A stretch of DNA of 64,000 bases from Delphinapterus leucas. Taxonomy: Eukaryota > Chordata > Mammalia > Artiodactyla > Monodontidae. The stretch covers positions 8,439,604 to 8,503,603 of the forward strand of contig NW_022098004.1 of the NCBI RefSeq assembly GCF_002288925.2. The letters run 5' to 3'. Both the position numbers and the translations under genes were made by a program. The stretch's first letter is position 1. Every line of letters starts with the position of its first letter. Of the stretch, positions 22,800 to 34,722 are shown piece by piece. The notes under the pieces are model-generated. The model was given only the letters and a program-made list of their open reading frames with translations, was not told where the DNA came from and did no database searches.

Positions 22800-22960
22800 G
22801 GAGCCTGGTGCTTCCTAAGTGTGACACCTGGGAACCCTTCCAACCACACTGGGAGATAGAAATGTTCAACCCCTTTTTGCAGATGAGAAAAACAAGGCCC
22901 AGAAAACCCTTGGGTCCTGACTTCCAGTGTGTGACATGAATACGGAATAGGATAAAGTCC
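22800..22960 (-). repeat. MIR fragment, reverse
   Basis: 'acccctttttgcagatgag' with 'aaaacaaggcccagaaaac' and 'ttgggtcctgacttccag' is a decayed reverse MIR core. Confidence 0.6.
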
Positions 22961-22989
22961 TCTTTGACGGTTCATCGAATGAGTGTTTT

Positions 22990-23850
22990 ATGTCACAGGC
23001 TCACAAAAGGTCAGGTTTGGACAGTAGTTCAGAGCAATTTGTTTTTCAGTTCTTATCCGGTGTTTGATTTGCAGATACCCTGCACATTTTGCAAGTTCTC
23101 TTTGTGATGACCTGCGTTGGTTCCCGGTTTCGCTAACTGGAAGAAATGTGAAGAGGATTTTCGCAGTTAGGGAGAAAGGTAATTGCTTCTTAGCGGGGGA
23201 AACCTGTGTTAACACCCCTGACATGTCCAGACTCGACCTCAGTCTTTCCTTTAATAGGGAATTCACTGCCTTTTTGATGAAGCCAGGTTGACTTTCAGGT
23301 CTTTGATGATTCAAAAAAAAAAAAAAAACCTTCAGCCTCAAGACCTCTGAGCAAAGACATTCATTAAAGGTTTGAACCAAGCTGGTGGGCATAAATAGCA
23401 ATCAGGTGTACTGGAGATGATAGAAGCCCTGCCAATAAAGGAAGAACCCAGGATACCTTCATAAAGATCCTAATCTACGTGTCTCAGAGCCCTTGAGGGG
23501 CTACACTCCCATCGCTCCCCACAATCTCTCCTACCTTCTTAGGAGTTTGAATTATGATGTTAAGGAATTGAGTCAACCATACTTCTCAGTGGTCTCCCTA
23601 TGGAAACCCTTCTAGACCTAATACCACCAAAGTGAGTCTCTGAGGTCACCTTTCCAGGCTTTGTGCTTGGGTTGGTGGTGAAGGGCCACGGAGGTGCCAT
23701 TTTCAGACACCTGGAGTCAGCTTCCCAAGCCCACAGGATCCCATACTGTGCTTCTTGTTGCCCCTCCAGTTGGGTGCTTCCCTGATGGATATGAAGTAGC
23801 TTGAGCCTCTCCTAAGTATCAATCACAGAAGCCTCCTCAAATAGAGCCTT
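22990..23850. other. No gene recognised
   Basis: Includes an A16 run (23313-23328) and a 137-codon minus-strand frame (22988-23401) that crosses it. The frame's poly-Phe stretch and lack of any family resemblance argue against coding. Confidence 0.4.
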
Positions 23851-23854
23851 CCTT

Positions 23855-24000
23855 GCTTCATCCATCCATCCGTTCCACACATATTTACTGCGCTTCTACT
23901 ATATGTGACACTGCGGGGATGAAGTTAGCAAAGCAGTCCTATCCTTGCTTTCAGGACACTTACAGTCTAGTAGATGGAAAAAGACAATGTTGAAAGGACG
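23855..24000 (+). repeat. Ancient interspersed repeat, family uncertain
   Basis: 'cacacatatttactgcgcttctactatatgtgacac', read in two parts, then 'ggacacttacagtctagtag', fits the same old repeat noted at 22.1 kb. Confidence 0.5.
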
Positions 24001-24159
24001 AGGAATGAAATGTCAAATTCCCATGATTACGCAGGATCAGGTTTCCTCTTCAGACAATTCCTCTGGCTCCTGAGAATGAAATAGGGGATGGAGCAGCGGG
24101 AACCACTCTCCATTAGCTGCTCACACCGCTAGCATTCAATCACCTGCTTTTTAAAATTC

Positions 24160-24360
24160 CCTGCAGGCACCACACGTGCCCTGAAGTTACTGCGTTTGTT
24201 TCCTTCCTTCCCAGTGGCTGATCTGCCTTCACTCCACTAGAATGAAAGCTCTGTGAAGGGAGGAACTTTCTGTAGTTGGCTCACTTCTGAACCCCCGGTG
24301 CCAGCAGAATCCCTGGAACCAAGGGGGAGCCCCGTCATATTTGCTGAGCTAATGAGTGAC
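24160..24360 (+). repeat. L2 LINE 3' fragment
   Basis: 'cctgcaggcaccacacg', 'ccactagaatgaaagctctg', 'gaaggga' and 'ggtgccagcagaatccctgg' follow the L2 3' end pattern. Confidence 0.55.
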
Positions 24361-24599
24361 TTTTACCTCAAACCTGAGCGAGGTGGGAACGCTAGAGGCA
24401 CCTGGGAGAAGGTGAACGGCAGCTCCAGGAGGCAGTTGCATGCACCTGTACCTATGGGGAATGTCCTGCTTCTGGCATGCGCTGTTGTCACACAGAGAGG
24501 CTGCAGCCTGCTCCCCAGGAATCCTTTGGGGATTTGGAAAGAAGACTTCTTTGTTTTCATAACTTCATTACTGGTTACCAATTAAATCCCAGTTCAGAG

Positions 24600-25885
24600 A
24601 TAACTTCTTGAATTTGCAGCTGAAGAACTTCTTTTTTTCTTTTACTCGCCCACCTCTCTTCCCAGAAATGGGTGCCTAGCCTAAAACCCGTGTACTTAGC
24701 AGCCGGCCGGGGAAGCCCGTGAGCAATCTCACACCTTAATCAAGGAAGGGAGACATGGAAAACCTGATCCCCAGGTGGCAAAAAAAAACAAAAATGGCGG
24801 TGCTGGTATCGTCCAGTGCTCATAGTATTTTCCTTTTTTAAAAAAGTCATTATTTTTGTGCTTTGTAATCGCTGCTGAGCATGATTTCTGCGTCAGCAAA
24901 GCATTTTATTTACTTTGAGGAAAAGCCGCAGTTGAGGTCAAGCGCGGGTAAGGGCTTCTTTCTTAAGGCATAGCGCAAACAGCTCAGACCCCAGGAAGGA
25001 TCAACGTGCATAGAGTCCCTGTTGCCCTTGGTAACATCTCCTCCAAAGATTACATCTCCCATGTGGTGAACTGCAAAGGGGGAAGGGCCACACTCTGAAG
25101 GGGTTTGACCCACAAAGAAAGAAGCAACATCTTCTCGTGCTGTCAGGGCTGGAAGGGAGGGCTCTGAGCAGAGTACCTGCATCCACCCTGTCTCTGTGGC
25201 ATGGCGCTAACTATTAGGGATGTCGTCTCTCATCCCCACATTGCAGACAAGGAGAGGGCGGTGGGATGTCACTGGAGGAGATGGAAGATGGATAGCCCTG
25301 GACGTTCCTCTGTCCTATTGACGCAGACACACCCGTCTCTCTGTCTCACTGCCTGCATCACCTTCAATTTGGCCAGATGGACATCATGGGGGAAATTTCA
25401 TCTGGACCAGGAATCTTAAAGCACTAACAAAAAGAGCTGGCTCCTGTGAGAAATGAGGATGGGACCATTAGAAGTTGGGAGCTGGGGCCATTAGGAAGCA
25501 GCCAGGCTATGTCGATGCACAGGGGGATTTCTGCTCGATAATGGGAAATGTGAACACAGGTTAGTGCTGTGATTACCGCATCCTGGAGGGGGGGCCCTGA
25601 GAGGCCAGGAATAGATTTAGACTCACTCGAGCAAAGACTGGGGGAAGGGAGGAAGGTCACCTCTTCAGATCCTGGCGAAGGTGCCCATGTGGTCAGAGGC
25701 GTTCTTCTCCACCGTGCAGATGGGAAGGGTCCTTTCGAGTGTCACACTGGGGAGTGGTACAGGAAGGAGTATTGTATCCTCAGACCTGGGAGGACTAGAC
25801 CCTCAATCAAGACTGGGGCAGATTAAATGCAAGCCCAGAACAGAACTCTTGAGAGAGCCTAGGAAAGGCTTTGCTACACACTGTG
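24600..25885. other. No gene recognised
   Basis: Contains a short block at 24850-24910 with two Maf-like half sites (tgctgagc and tgcgtcagca). Open frames of 60-100 codons on both strands lack domains. Confidence 0.4.
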
Positions 25886-25889
25886 ATAA

Positions 25890-26395
25890 GATGGCCGAGT
25901 CCCCCCTGCTTCTGGGGGGCAGTTTGGCAACATCCATCAAGAGCCTCAGAAAACTGACTCAAAGACACACAAATTCATTCTGAAAAAATACTTAGATATC
26001 CACACAACGATTTATCTAAGGAAGAGCCTCAGTGTGATGTTTGTAATGGGGAAAAATGGGAAATAATCTACATGACCAACAACAGAGGAAATAACTAAAT
26101 CGATGGTAGCGCATTCCTGCAGTGGCACTTAGCGCACCTTTAACTATGAAGTCGTGTTAATGACATGGGAGAATGATTACGGCCTGTTAAGTAAAAAAAT
26201 GCAGGTTACACCAAGAAAGCCGATAGGATATGATCACAACTCAATAGAGAAAAAGGTCCGAAAGAAAACAGACCAAACTGTTAGCAGTGGTTATATCTAT
26301 GTATCAGGAGGAGGATTCTGGATGATATTTTATATTGTTTTCCTAGTGTTCAAAGTTTTCCAAAGTACCTACTTTCGTACGTGTTAATATGTACA
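25890..26395 (+). repeat. Old L1-like 3' fragment
   Basis: 'ggcagtttggcaacatccatc', 'gggaaataatctacatgacc', 'caacagaggaaataactaaatc', 'gatatgatcacaactc' and 'ttagcagtggttatatc' follow the usual old LINE ORF2-end and 3'UTR arrangement. It is diverged and the family is uncertain. Confidence 0.55.
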
Positions 26396-26399
26396 ATAT

Positions 26400-26630
26400 A
26401 GACCACTCTCCCTTCCTTATCTTTCTTACTCTGCGTTATTCTTCTCCACACCGATGTTCACTGACATCCTATGTATTCAGTTGTTTATTTTCTGTGTGTC
26501 ACTGGTGCAGTGTCCTCTAGCATATAAGCTTCCCAAGGGCAGGGCTTTGACTTGTTCAGGAATCTAAATCCCCTTCCCTCCCTGGCACACAGCCTTAGAC
26601 AGAATTCAATAACTATTCACTGAAAAAGTT
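26400..26630 (+). repeat. L2 LINE 3' fragment
   Basis: 'cctctagcatataagcttcc', 'caagggcagggctttgac' and 'cctggcacacagccttag' then 'aattcaataactattcactg' is a classic L2 3' end. Confidence 0.8.
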
Positions 26631-27094
26631 GATATGCTCTTTTGATAATCATAACAATGGAATATTATTAACATATAAAGGAGAAAAGTTGGAATTGCAG
26701 AGAAGGTTATGCTCGCCCCCGCCCCCGCCGTTTTCATGACCATGACAAAATCAAACCAGGTTACAGGATGTATTGAGCTTATCCTCTGTCATGGCAGCTG
26801 ATCAGTGGTAGCCATTGACTGAGTCCCAAATGGGGAAGGGTAGTAAGAGGCGTTCCATCAGTAGAAAGGTTCCTTTGATGACCCTAGAGCAGATGCTATG
26901 AACCATGGGACTCCATTAAGAAAAGACTCAGCCCTCAGGACTGAAATTCCCTGGGTAAGGCCAGTGTGCACTAAAGCCTGGCATTGGCTCTGTGAATTTG
27001 GTCATTCCATTTATAATGTCCACCTTTTCCCCTGAATAACTGTTGTCCAGTCACAGTAGATGCATCATAAGTTTCACCTGAAGACAGGTTTAGA

Positions 27095-27300
27095 AGGTAC
27101 ATGGTATACAGAGAAGGTCTCAAATACATATTGATTTAGAATCCTGACTCCACACTTCTTAGCTGTATGACCTCACTCAAGATACTTAAACCTTCTTAAT
27201 CTGTAGTTGCCTAACCTGAAAAATAATCCTGATCTTACAAGGTTATTCTGTGTATGAAATGAGACTATATAGAAAGGGCCTCACATAGAGCTAAGCATAT
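27095..27300 (+). repeat. MIR SINE
   Basis: 'tagaatcctgactccacac', 'ttcttagctgtatgacctc', 'tcttaatctgtagttgcc' and 'acaaggttattctgtgtatg' are in MIR order. Confidence 0.85.
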
Positions 27301-27484
27301 GGCTTTCCCCAAATTCACATCGTGCACCAACATGAAAATCTGGTTTTCTAAGAATGAACTCAGTAATACTGACGTACAACAAATACCAGTTTCCCCATCC
27401 GTGAAAATCAGGGCATAAAGTCCTCTCCTTTGAGCTGTGAATTCCTCTGTCCCGTTGTGGTCTGCCGGCCGCTGACATCCCTAC

Positions 27485-27620
27485 CACCTGAAGGGTTTGT
27501 TAAAATGGGGTACGGGTTACAGATTCCCTGGCCTCACTTCTAAGTCACAGTGTCTAGGACTGAATCTGAAGAACCTGCAGTCTTAGAGGGTCACCAGGCG
27601 ACTCTTACCCACATTCAGAT
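27485..27620. repeat. MER5-like fragment
   Basis: 'gggtttgttaaaatgggg', 'cagattccctggcctcactt' and 'gaatctgaagaacctgcag' resemble the MER5 interior. Ends are not clear. Confidence 0.4.
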
Positions 27621-28334
27621 GTGAGATCCATCGCAACTCGTATTTCTAAGAACACGCAGAGGAGCCTGTAGCCTTTTTAAAGTCACGGCACAAAGTTTGC
27701 TTCCTTCCTCCTCTTCCAGTCTAGGGTTTTCCTTCTCGTAAAGGGCGACATCTCAGAGTGTGGCCTTACGAAAGAATACTGACATTTGCCATGTAGAATC
27801 TGAGCTCCCTCCAAATACTGTTCAGTGACAGAACCTTGACATGCCAAGACTGTGTCTGCAGGGCTGTGGTTAACCACACAATAGTCCTGAATGCCCAGTT
27901 CCCGTTGTGAACTCATAGGGTCTTTTTAATATGCACAAATGATCTAATGGAAATCTAAATTAAAGAAAGAAAAGATCTGTCCCTGTTTTCACACCTCCCC
28001 ACAAATTAATCTTTTCCCCCATTTCTCCATATTTCTCCCCTCCCCTCCTTGAATACTTAAGTTTTACAAATTCAGAATCATTACACTGATACATTTCCAA
28101 GATACGGTTCTTTTTATTGCATCATCAGTATCTTCCCTACTCTCTCTTTTCTGCTGTTCCTCCCACACCATAGAATTTCTTTCTTTGTAATAATTAAACC
28201 TTAACCTCTCTGTGAGGCTTTGCCACTCTCAACGCAGTTTCATGCCCATTTTCTTATGAACAGAACCAACTTCATTTATTCAGATGTTAGCTTTGTTCTT
28301 GCTTATGAAAACCATCTCAGTCGAGATCTATCCA

Positions 28335-28585
28335 GCAAAATGCTTAGGAGCTTGGGCTCTATGCCTGGAGAGACACGAGTTCAATTCCTGCCACTTAATA
28401 CTGGTGAATTCAGACAAGTAATGTAACTTCCCACAGCTTCTCTCTCTCGTCTATGCAGTGTAGACAATCAGCACCCAGCCCACAGAGTAGCCTTGAGGAT
28501 GAAATGAGATAATCCCTTATAAAATGCTCAGCACAAGGCCGGTGTAGAGTACGAGTTCCATTAATGTCAGTTATTGTTGTCATTA
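28335..28585 (+). repeat. MIR SINE, near complete
   Basis: 'cttaggagcttgggctctatg', 'gagttcaattcctgccac', 'gacaagtaatgtaacttcc', 'gccttgaggatgaaatgag' and 'tgctcagcacaaggccgg' fit MIR across its length. Confidence 0.9.
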
Positions 28586-28915
28586 AATATATCAGATAAA
28601 GACTTTTAACGACTATAGGAAGTGAGAGGAAGCCACCTCCATTTGGCCTGAACTGACCCTCAAATCTAACTCAATCCAGTCCACAGTTTTCAACCCAGAT
28701 TAGAAAAGAAAGAACCACATTTTGCGCGGTGCCCTTCACTGATTATTTGTCTAATGGAGACATTCTGATTCCATGTTATGTGACAACATCATCTGGGGCA
28801 GAAAGATAATTTTTAAGATCTCACCCCCTACCCCACCCCCGAATAAAAAGCAGATACTTGGCATCTCTGGTTAAAGTGAAATCCAAACTTTTCAGAGTTT
28901 AGAAGTGTTGGGAAG

Positions 28916-29140
28916 CTACTTCTCGTAGTCGTCGGCTGGGATCTTTTTGGACTGGGGTGGAGACGGGGGTGAGGGCTTCTTGTTACCAGACTTTTCGTGG
29001 GCAAGCATGTTCATGCAGGTCTCAACAAACACCCTTGGTTCCAAGAGTTCAGGCTCAGGTAAGCTTTGGACAAACACCTGAGGCGCTGAGAGGCTTAATT
29101 GAAATGAGCCCGAACTTAAATGTTTTATGAGGTACGCCCA
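28916..29140 (-). CDS. Candidate terminal exon or pseudogene piece
   Basis: On the minus strand a 75-codon open segment runs from an in-frame stop to a TAG at 28916-28918. Its composition looks protein-like: acidic EPELLEPRVFVETC, then a Lys/Pro/Ser-rich SPPSPPQSKK region, ending PADDYEK before the stop. A possible acceptor, 'aagcctctcag', lies inside it at about 29085. I do not recognise the family. No minus-strand AATAAA is obvious nearby. It may be the last exon of an unknown gene, a retropseudogene tail, or chance. Confidence 0.2.
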   Translation of the reverse strand, partial: WAYLIKHLSSGSFQLSLSAPQVFVQSLPEPELLEPRVFVETCMNMLAHEKSGNKKPSPPSPPQSKKIPADDYEK

Positions 29141-29375
29141 TCACTAATTTTCTTGGCCAAGTTTTAGGTGGCCTCATTGTGGATATGCTCCTGTTAGCAC
29201 CTGGGAAACTCAGGTCTCCACCGTGGAGCCTTGGTTTGGTTTGACTTCACCACACCTCCGAGAGCTGCAGACCACCTGTGTGCGTCAGTGCTCACGGTGT
29301 GATCACACCTGGACCTGGGAGCCGTTTCCCCCTTGGTACAACTTGTCTTGAAGTTCCAGAAAAGCCAGGCCTCAC

Positions 29376-29660
29376 CTTCCCCTTAGCGAAGTCCTCCAGA
29401 CTGGGACCAACTTCTCTCTCAATAGTAACAAGTCTCAGGAAGAAGGGAACCCGTAACACAAGCATCTTGCCAAGCTCCCGTGTGAATCGGGAGTGAAACA
29501 GAGCTGGTCTTGTGAAAGGAGGCACAAAATAGCTCAGCTGGATGGAGCGCACATGGCCATCGGGAGAAGCTGATTGTTCCACCAAGATGCGCCATCTGCT
29601 TTGATTTGGACAAACTTCTCCCCACCCAAGTCCAGAATCGTCTTGGAAACTTCTCCTCAA
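29376..29660 (-). CDS. Candidate coding segment with splice donor, unidentified
   Basis: The minus strand is open for about 95 codons up to a strong donor 'gggaag|gtgagg' (junction at 29376/29375). The peptide is not low complexity (for example SPDGHVRSIQLSYF and RELGKMLVLR), but I do not recognise it. The upstream acceptor is weak, and two other frames are also open for part of it. It lies about 240 bases from the candidate terminal segment on the same strand, so the two may belong together. RNA evidence would decide. Confidence 0.18.
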
Positions 29661-29664
29661 CTAC

Positions 29665-30470
29665 CCACAGCCTCCAGACCGTAAATCCCTCAGGGTCTTA
29701 TTTGGTTTTTGTTCATAGGGAGAATCATATGCCAACAATACTATTAAAAACTGCATACCCTGAAAGTTTGAACGGAACAACATCTATGATTTTCAGAATG
29801 TTCTTTGGACCGACAGGAAACGAACTGAAAAGGCACAGGTCAGATAACAGCAGGCTGAAATTCCAATCCCACTTTTACGTTACCCTTCAGAATGTTCTGG
29901 ATCAGTCACACTCCAGTCAGAAAGAAGAGTCAGCGCTAGGAGCTCAATGGCAAAAATTCAATATGGGACCTTGTATTACAGGGTATGAAGGTGTTGCCAA
30001 AAGGCCAGCAGGGTCTGCGGAGACAACCGGAGATGGGCAATGGCTGGGGTCTCCTACTGCCCTTGGGGCTAGAGAGACAAAAGAAGGAAGTGGTCTTATC
30101 CAAACTCAAAAGCCAGAGCTGGGTGACAACAGCTTGGATGGTGGAGGCTTCCTGGGTGGGGCTGGAACCATGAAGGAGAGACAAGCTTAGCTGGAGACGC
30201 TGAGGGTGACACAGAGGGAGGGCAGGAAATACCCTGGCTACCCTTCATCTCCTGCTTCCAGACTCCAACCAGTGCCTCTTGTGACCGAAAGTAACCAGAA
30301 GCCAGTTCCCAGGGGAATCTGGGAAATACGGTTTTCAGGGGTCAGCATCCCCAGAGAATGGGTCTCACGGAAAGTAATATATGAGCAGTACCCACATATG
30401 ACCGAAGCCATTATATGTCATTTTTGTACTTGTTACATAAGGGCAAACTGAAAAATCAGAAAGCCACGAT
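29665..30470. other. No gene recognised
   Basis: A 194-codon plus-strand frame (29606-30190) is the longest non-repeat frame in the window. It starts in the overlap with the minus-strand candidate and shows no domain, signal peptide or membrane helix. I treat it as chance. Confidence 0.35.
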
Positions 30471-30474
30471 TATC

Positions 30475-30515
30475 GGCAGGCGGACTCTCAACCACTGCGC
30501 CACCAGGGAAGCCCC
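30475..30515 (-). mobile_element. Orphan head of a CHR SINE
   Basis: The reverse complement begins 'ggggcttccctggtggcgc' and continues 'agtggttgagagtccgcc', which is the first 41 bases of the cetartiodactyl CHR SINE including its pol III A box. The body, B box and tail are absent. Confidence 0.85.
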
Positions 30516-31300
30516 TCACATATATTATTGTGTGTCATCTCTGTACTACCAATTTTGCATGTTATTCCAGATGCTTTATTTTCATACTGCCAGTATCTAC
30601 ATGTAGTACAGTCTCCATACAAATTTCTGGTTTAAGAAAGAAAGAAGGCCAACTCGATCAAGAGCACACTTTTTGCTAAAAGGAAGAGAGACAGGAACGT
30701 GGATGGTGAGCAAGCCTCCTTCACTGGACTGACGTCAGGATCCCACGAGTGATGAGCTTTGAACATGCTGCGTTAGTGTCAGGCCAAGGCAGACACACAC
30801 ATCTTCAGTGCTTCGTGTCACGTGTGCCAGTAAAACCATCCAGCGGCTTTTCTCAGGGTGATGTTGACACATGTCAAATACATTAACATTTCTACTGGCA
30901 TGACTCATTCGTAGGGAACAGTCAACTCAGAAGGATGACAGAGGGGAGGGGGAGAAGCATTTTATAGTCTTTCAAGATTTGAGGACCAGCTCGACTTTCA
31001 GGGGTGTTTTAAGAGAGCAGTCACGGTCTTACTGGTATGGTATCATTTGTTTGATAGCATCGTCGTTGTTGTGATGTGTCTGTTGCCTTAGCTTCACTAA
31101 CTAAGAGGTCTGGAGGAGGTCACTGAGCCACTGGGTGGACACGAATGGACCTCCCCTGCTGGCTGCACCCCTCCCCCGGCCCCCAGGCCAGGTCCCTCTC
31201 TTCTTCAGCGTATCAGGAGGGGGTGGTACCCAAGCCTCCAGCATCTGCCTTGACCACGCCTAAGGCTTCTTTCTCTTCTGCTTCCCCAGGGCTCAGCTCA
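30516..31300. other. No gene recognised
   Basis: Single-copy-looking sequence with no clear repeat. A short 'gtcgttgttgtgatg' run lies near 31063. Confidence 0.4.
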
Positions 31301-31301
31301 C

Positions 31302-31466
31302 CCTCCTCAGGTAGATGCTGATAAGACACACTAGGCTGACCTCTGGGGTCAAGTTCAGGGGTCCTGCCCCCCTCCCCTCTCCGCATAGTGAGACCTCCGT
31401 TACCATCGTCGCTGTTGCTTGCTCTCGCTTTGTTTTGTTTTGGGGAAGATTTGACTGTGGTTTTGG
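31302..31466 (-). CDS. Candidate internal coding exon, unidentified
   Basis: On the minus strand a good acceptor (polypyrimidine tract ending 'ggttcctttacag') is followed by 165 bases, divisible by three, and a 'gaggag|g|gtgagc' donor. The frame is open through all 54 full codons and reads Lys/Ser-rich then acidic (for example KSSPKQNKARASNSDDG, later YQHLPEE), as in disordered tails. Starts and ends are in phase 1. The frame stays open to a stop at about 31213 if the donor is not used. No family recognised. Confidence 0.25.
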
Positions 31467-31519
31467 CTGTAAAGGAACCAAAAATGAAATGATTAATTGC
31501 AATTGGATGTGACACTACT

Positions 31520-32530
31520 TAGAGCCCCAGGCCCAGCCCCTTCCTCCAGGGGCCTCCGCAGTGCTGCCTGGCCTTATGCACCCACACCTCTGTCTGCCGG
31601 GAGGGCAGCTCCTCCCTCCAGGGAACGACCCAGAGGAAAGAAAGTGCCTGCCATGTACCCAGGCTTAAGACCAGCCTTCCAACTCTGTCCTAGTGTTGAC
31701 CGCATCCCAGGATGGTGGACGATAGGGATCTCCATTCTCTTCAAGAGTACACATCTTCATCCCCATCCTTCCACCCCCCACGCACATAACCCCAGACAGG
31801 TGATCAGGATGCAGTTGTCCGACAACCAGACAATTCCCCAAGCCTGAGCCATTGAGTAGTCAAGAGGTGTTTTCATAGGTTATCAGCATAATGGTCTAGG
31901 GTGGCCTTCGCCCAGGTTCTGTTTTCACAGGGACTCCCTGTGACAAGATGAACACGCACTAAGCCGTCGTCTTCTGTTTCATACCCTTTACCAGAAACAC
32001 ACTGATACCAACAAGGACAAGCCATGATTCAGTTTCAGCTACTTTGGGGATAACTGTCTACTTCTCGGGAACTACTGCAGCCCGCACACTGAGATCTATA
32101 CGTGCCATATCACTTACAGTGGAAGGCAAGCCATCCCAAGGACGTCTTGGACATTTTTGATATTGTCAGTTATCTTTACAAGATGCAGTAACAGTGTAAA
32201 TAGACAGTTGGTTTTGGTTTTTTGGATTTTTTAATGGATGTGTCATAGAAAACAAAGGGAGAGGGTATTATTGGAAACCGTAGCTCTCCCTGAGAGACTC
32301 TTTTTCCGTGCAGCCAAGTCTGTTTTGCCCTCATCTTGCTTCCCTGGGATTGCAGGGCAGGTCTCTCTGATTTCAGGGCCCAGGCTTTCCATGGCACCAC
32401 GTTGCCTGCCATGCAGTCAGGCGTTGTTTGTCAACCACCCCTAGGTTCGGTGAAGCATCGCTCAAGGCAGTGTTTTGAATTCTACCATCAGTCGTTAAGA
32501 AAGGCAGCTTAGTGGAACAGACAGCTTCAA
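31520..32530. other. No gene recognised
   Basis: A 116-codon plus frame (31497-31847) lacks domains. No clear repeat. Confidence 0.4.
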
Positions 32531-32536
32531 ACTAAC

Positions 32537-32660
32537 TTCCTCCCTCCCTCCCTCCCTCTCCCCTTTCCTCCCTCCCTCTCTCCCTCCCTCCTGCTCTCCC
32601 TTCCTCCCTTCCATCTTTTTTCCTGCCTGCCTTCTTTCCTTTATTTCTTTTTTAAATTTC
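32537..32660. repeat. Pyrimidine-rich (CCCT)n/(CTTT)n tract
   Basis: About 120 bases almost wholly C and T on this strand, grading from CCCT units to CTTT units. Confidence 0.9.
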
Positions 32661-33795
32661 TTTTACCAGTGTTGGTTATTTATCTGAATCTACTCTACAA
32701 CTGAATCTACCATCATCTGTTACCTAAGGTCACCGGAATTGATCTTCTCACAGACATAAAGGCGTCTGTAATTCATTTCCTGAGCTTCTCCTCCAGCTGC
32801 TGTCACATTTCTTTCCCCTCTCCTCTGCCCCCTAACAGCCTGAGTGTAGTTTAGGGGAAACCTTCTGAGCGAGCTCCACAATGTGTCCTCTCTTTCCCAT
32901 GAATTCAAGATATCTGAATCCTCTTTAGGTGGGGTGATCATTTCCCTGGTATATGCCTCGTGTCCCTACATCTTTCAGATGCTCCCTTTAACTCTCAAAA
33001 GTGACCTGATCTGATAACTCACACGGTTACTGTCTTCCTAAGAGACCTTTAAACTCAGTTCAGACTCCAACTTCATGGCTTGTGCCCGGCAATCTCAAGC
33101 CCTCCCGAAGATTTCCAGAAGTATCTGAGTTCCTGGGGTGCATCGCCTTGTGCTCCTCTGTGGTTTCCTAGATTCTCTGGTTCTCTCAGGGATCAACCTA
33201 GGTACAGAATTCAGCTTTCATTGTTGACTGAAAAACTCCACTAACATGGATTCCGTGAGCATTTGGGTATATTTTATTTACACTTGGGGCAAGTGCTGGG
33301 AGTGGCCACATTGTGGTTTGTGAGCTCCCTTCCCCCATCTTACTGGTTCTCTTCCTCCTCCCTGCCCCTCATCCTCCCTTATCTCCCCTTCTCTGCTGAG
33401 AAGCAATAAACACATTCCTCTCTCTGCCCCCTGCAGAGCAGTTGCTGTTCAAATCAGGTCCCTGAGGTCCTCAGCTTGTATCCCCCCTACTTGCCAAGGA
33501 AGTTTTCTAAAGAAATGTCTTATTCTTCGTGAGAAAAAGTCTGAAGAATTCTTTCTTTTTTCTTCGTTTAATTAAACCTACCTACTTACCTACCTACATT
33601 TGATTTAATGGTCCGTATCTCCATTCTCACTGGCACGTGGACAAAAGTAAACTTTGGCAGAAAAATATGGGAGAAAAGAAGAAGAGATGAAAGCACGAAA
33701 GAATCGACAATCATGGGAGAGGAAGAGAACAGGAGAGAGAGAAGGAGAAACAAAGGGAGGGAGTGGGGAGGGAGCGACCCTGGATGCCCAAGTTT
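32661..33795. other. No gene recognised
   Basis: Includes a CCTA microsatellite (33578-33597) and a purine-rich stretch (33665-33770). Nothing coding is evident. Confidence 0.4.
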
Positions 33796-33799
33796 AAGA

Positions 33800-33929
33800 C
33801 AGTGGTTTTAAAACTGTCCTGCGAGTGGGTGTTCCTGGGGGTGTTGCTAGCAGTTTAGATTCGTGAAGCCTCACCTCACAAAGGCCTTGACCTGGTAAGT
33901 TCCACAAGGACCACACTTTGAAAACTCTG
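33800..33929. repeat. Short MER5-like DNA transposon
   Basis: Begins 'cagtggttttaaaactg' and ends 'cacactttgaaaactctg', inverted ends of the MER5/Charlie kind, about 130 bases apart. Confidence 0.55.
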
Positions 33930-33934
33930 CAACG

Positions 33935-34720
33935 TGCCTAAGGGAGATAGTAAGATTATATGAAACTAATCGCAACTGAATTGGGAAGGATTATGATTAT
34001 TTCTCTTTTCACCAGTTCACTTGAACTGTGTGGAGAGCGTTCTGTCAGCCTTGATATCTACTTTTGGCCTGAGAATCTGCAGTCAGCTTAAGTGGCAAAG
34101 TATTGAACGCAGGCATTAGAATATCCAGCCCTTTTTCAAATCCACCCTTAGCTTAAACAATATACACGTTAGCCTTACTCCAGTACGTTTGCAGACAGAG
34201 ACAACGTCAGGACATCCAAGACATTGTTGGCCAAATTCCTCGGACTTTTTGGGGACTTCTTTTAAAGAACATGACAGAGAAGTCGTCATGAAATAATACA
34301 TGGAAAGTGCCTAGTACTTTGCCAGGAACTGAGTGTTATTATAATGAAAGGACCGTGATTTATCTGTTGGAGACAGAGAATGGCAAGCTCCCTGACATGT
34401 GATGTCCAGGGTACCTAGTCAGTGTCTCACCTATGAGGAAAGTACCTACTCCAGGTGGTGAGCAGAAAACAGAATGACGTTGACACAGCCAACTTTGTCT
34501 GTTTTAAAGCTGCCGTTGCGAATGCTTTATGTGATCCCTGCTGTTCTCTTATTCCTTCTGCAACTGTATTCAGGCAGTTGTCCCTGCCCCCTCCATGCCT
34601 AATCTATTTCTGGCCCCCTTCGTCTTTCATTAACAGAGCAGAGCCTGACTGGAGCAGGCCATCCAGGCAATCAGAGAGAGCTCTCCAGTCAAATTCCAGG
34701 GACAGAAGACGATGCCCTTT
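33935..34720. other. No gene recognised
   Basis: Short chance open frames only. MIR-like scraps may be present near 34300-34345. Confidence 0.35.
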
Positions 34721-34722
34721 GC

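Noticed and set aside
22988..23401. 137-codon minus-strand frame
   Set aside because: Crosses an A16 run read as poly-Phe and matches nothing known.
29606..30190. 194-codon plus-strand open frame
   Set aside because: The longest frame outside repeats, but no domain, signal or splice context, and ordinary composition. Chance is sufficient.
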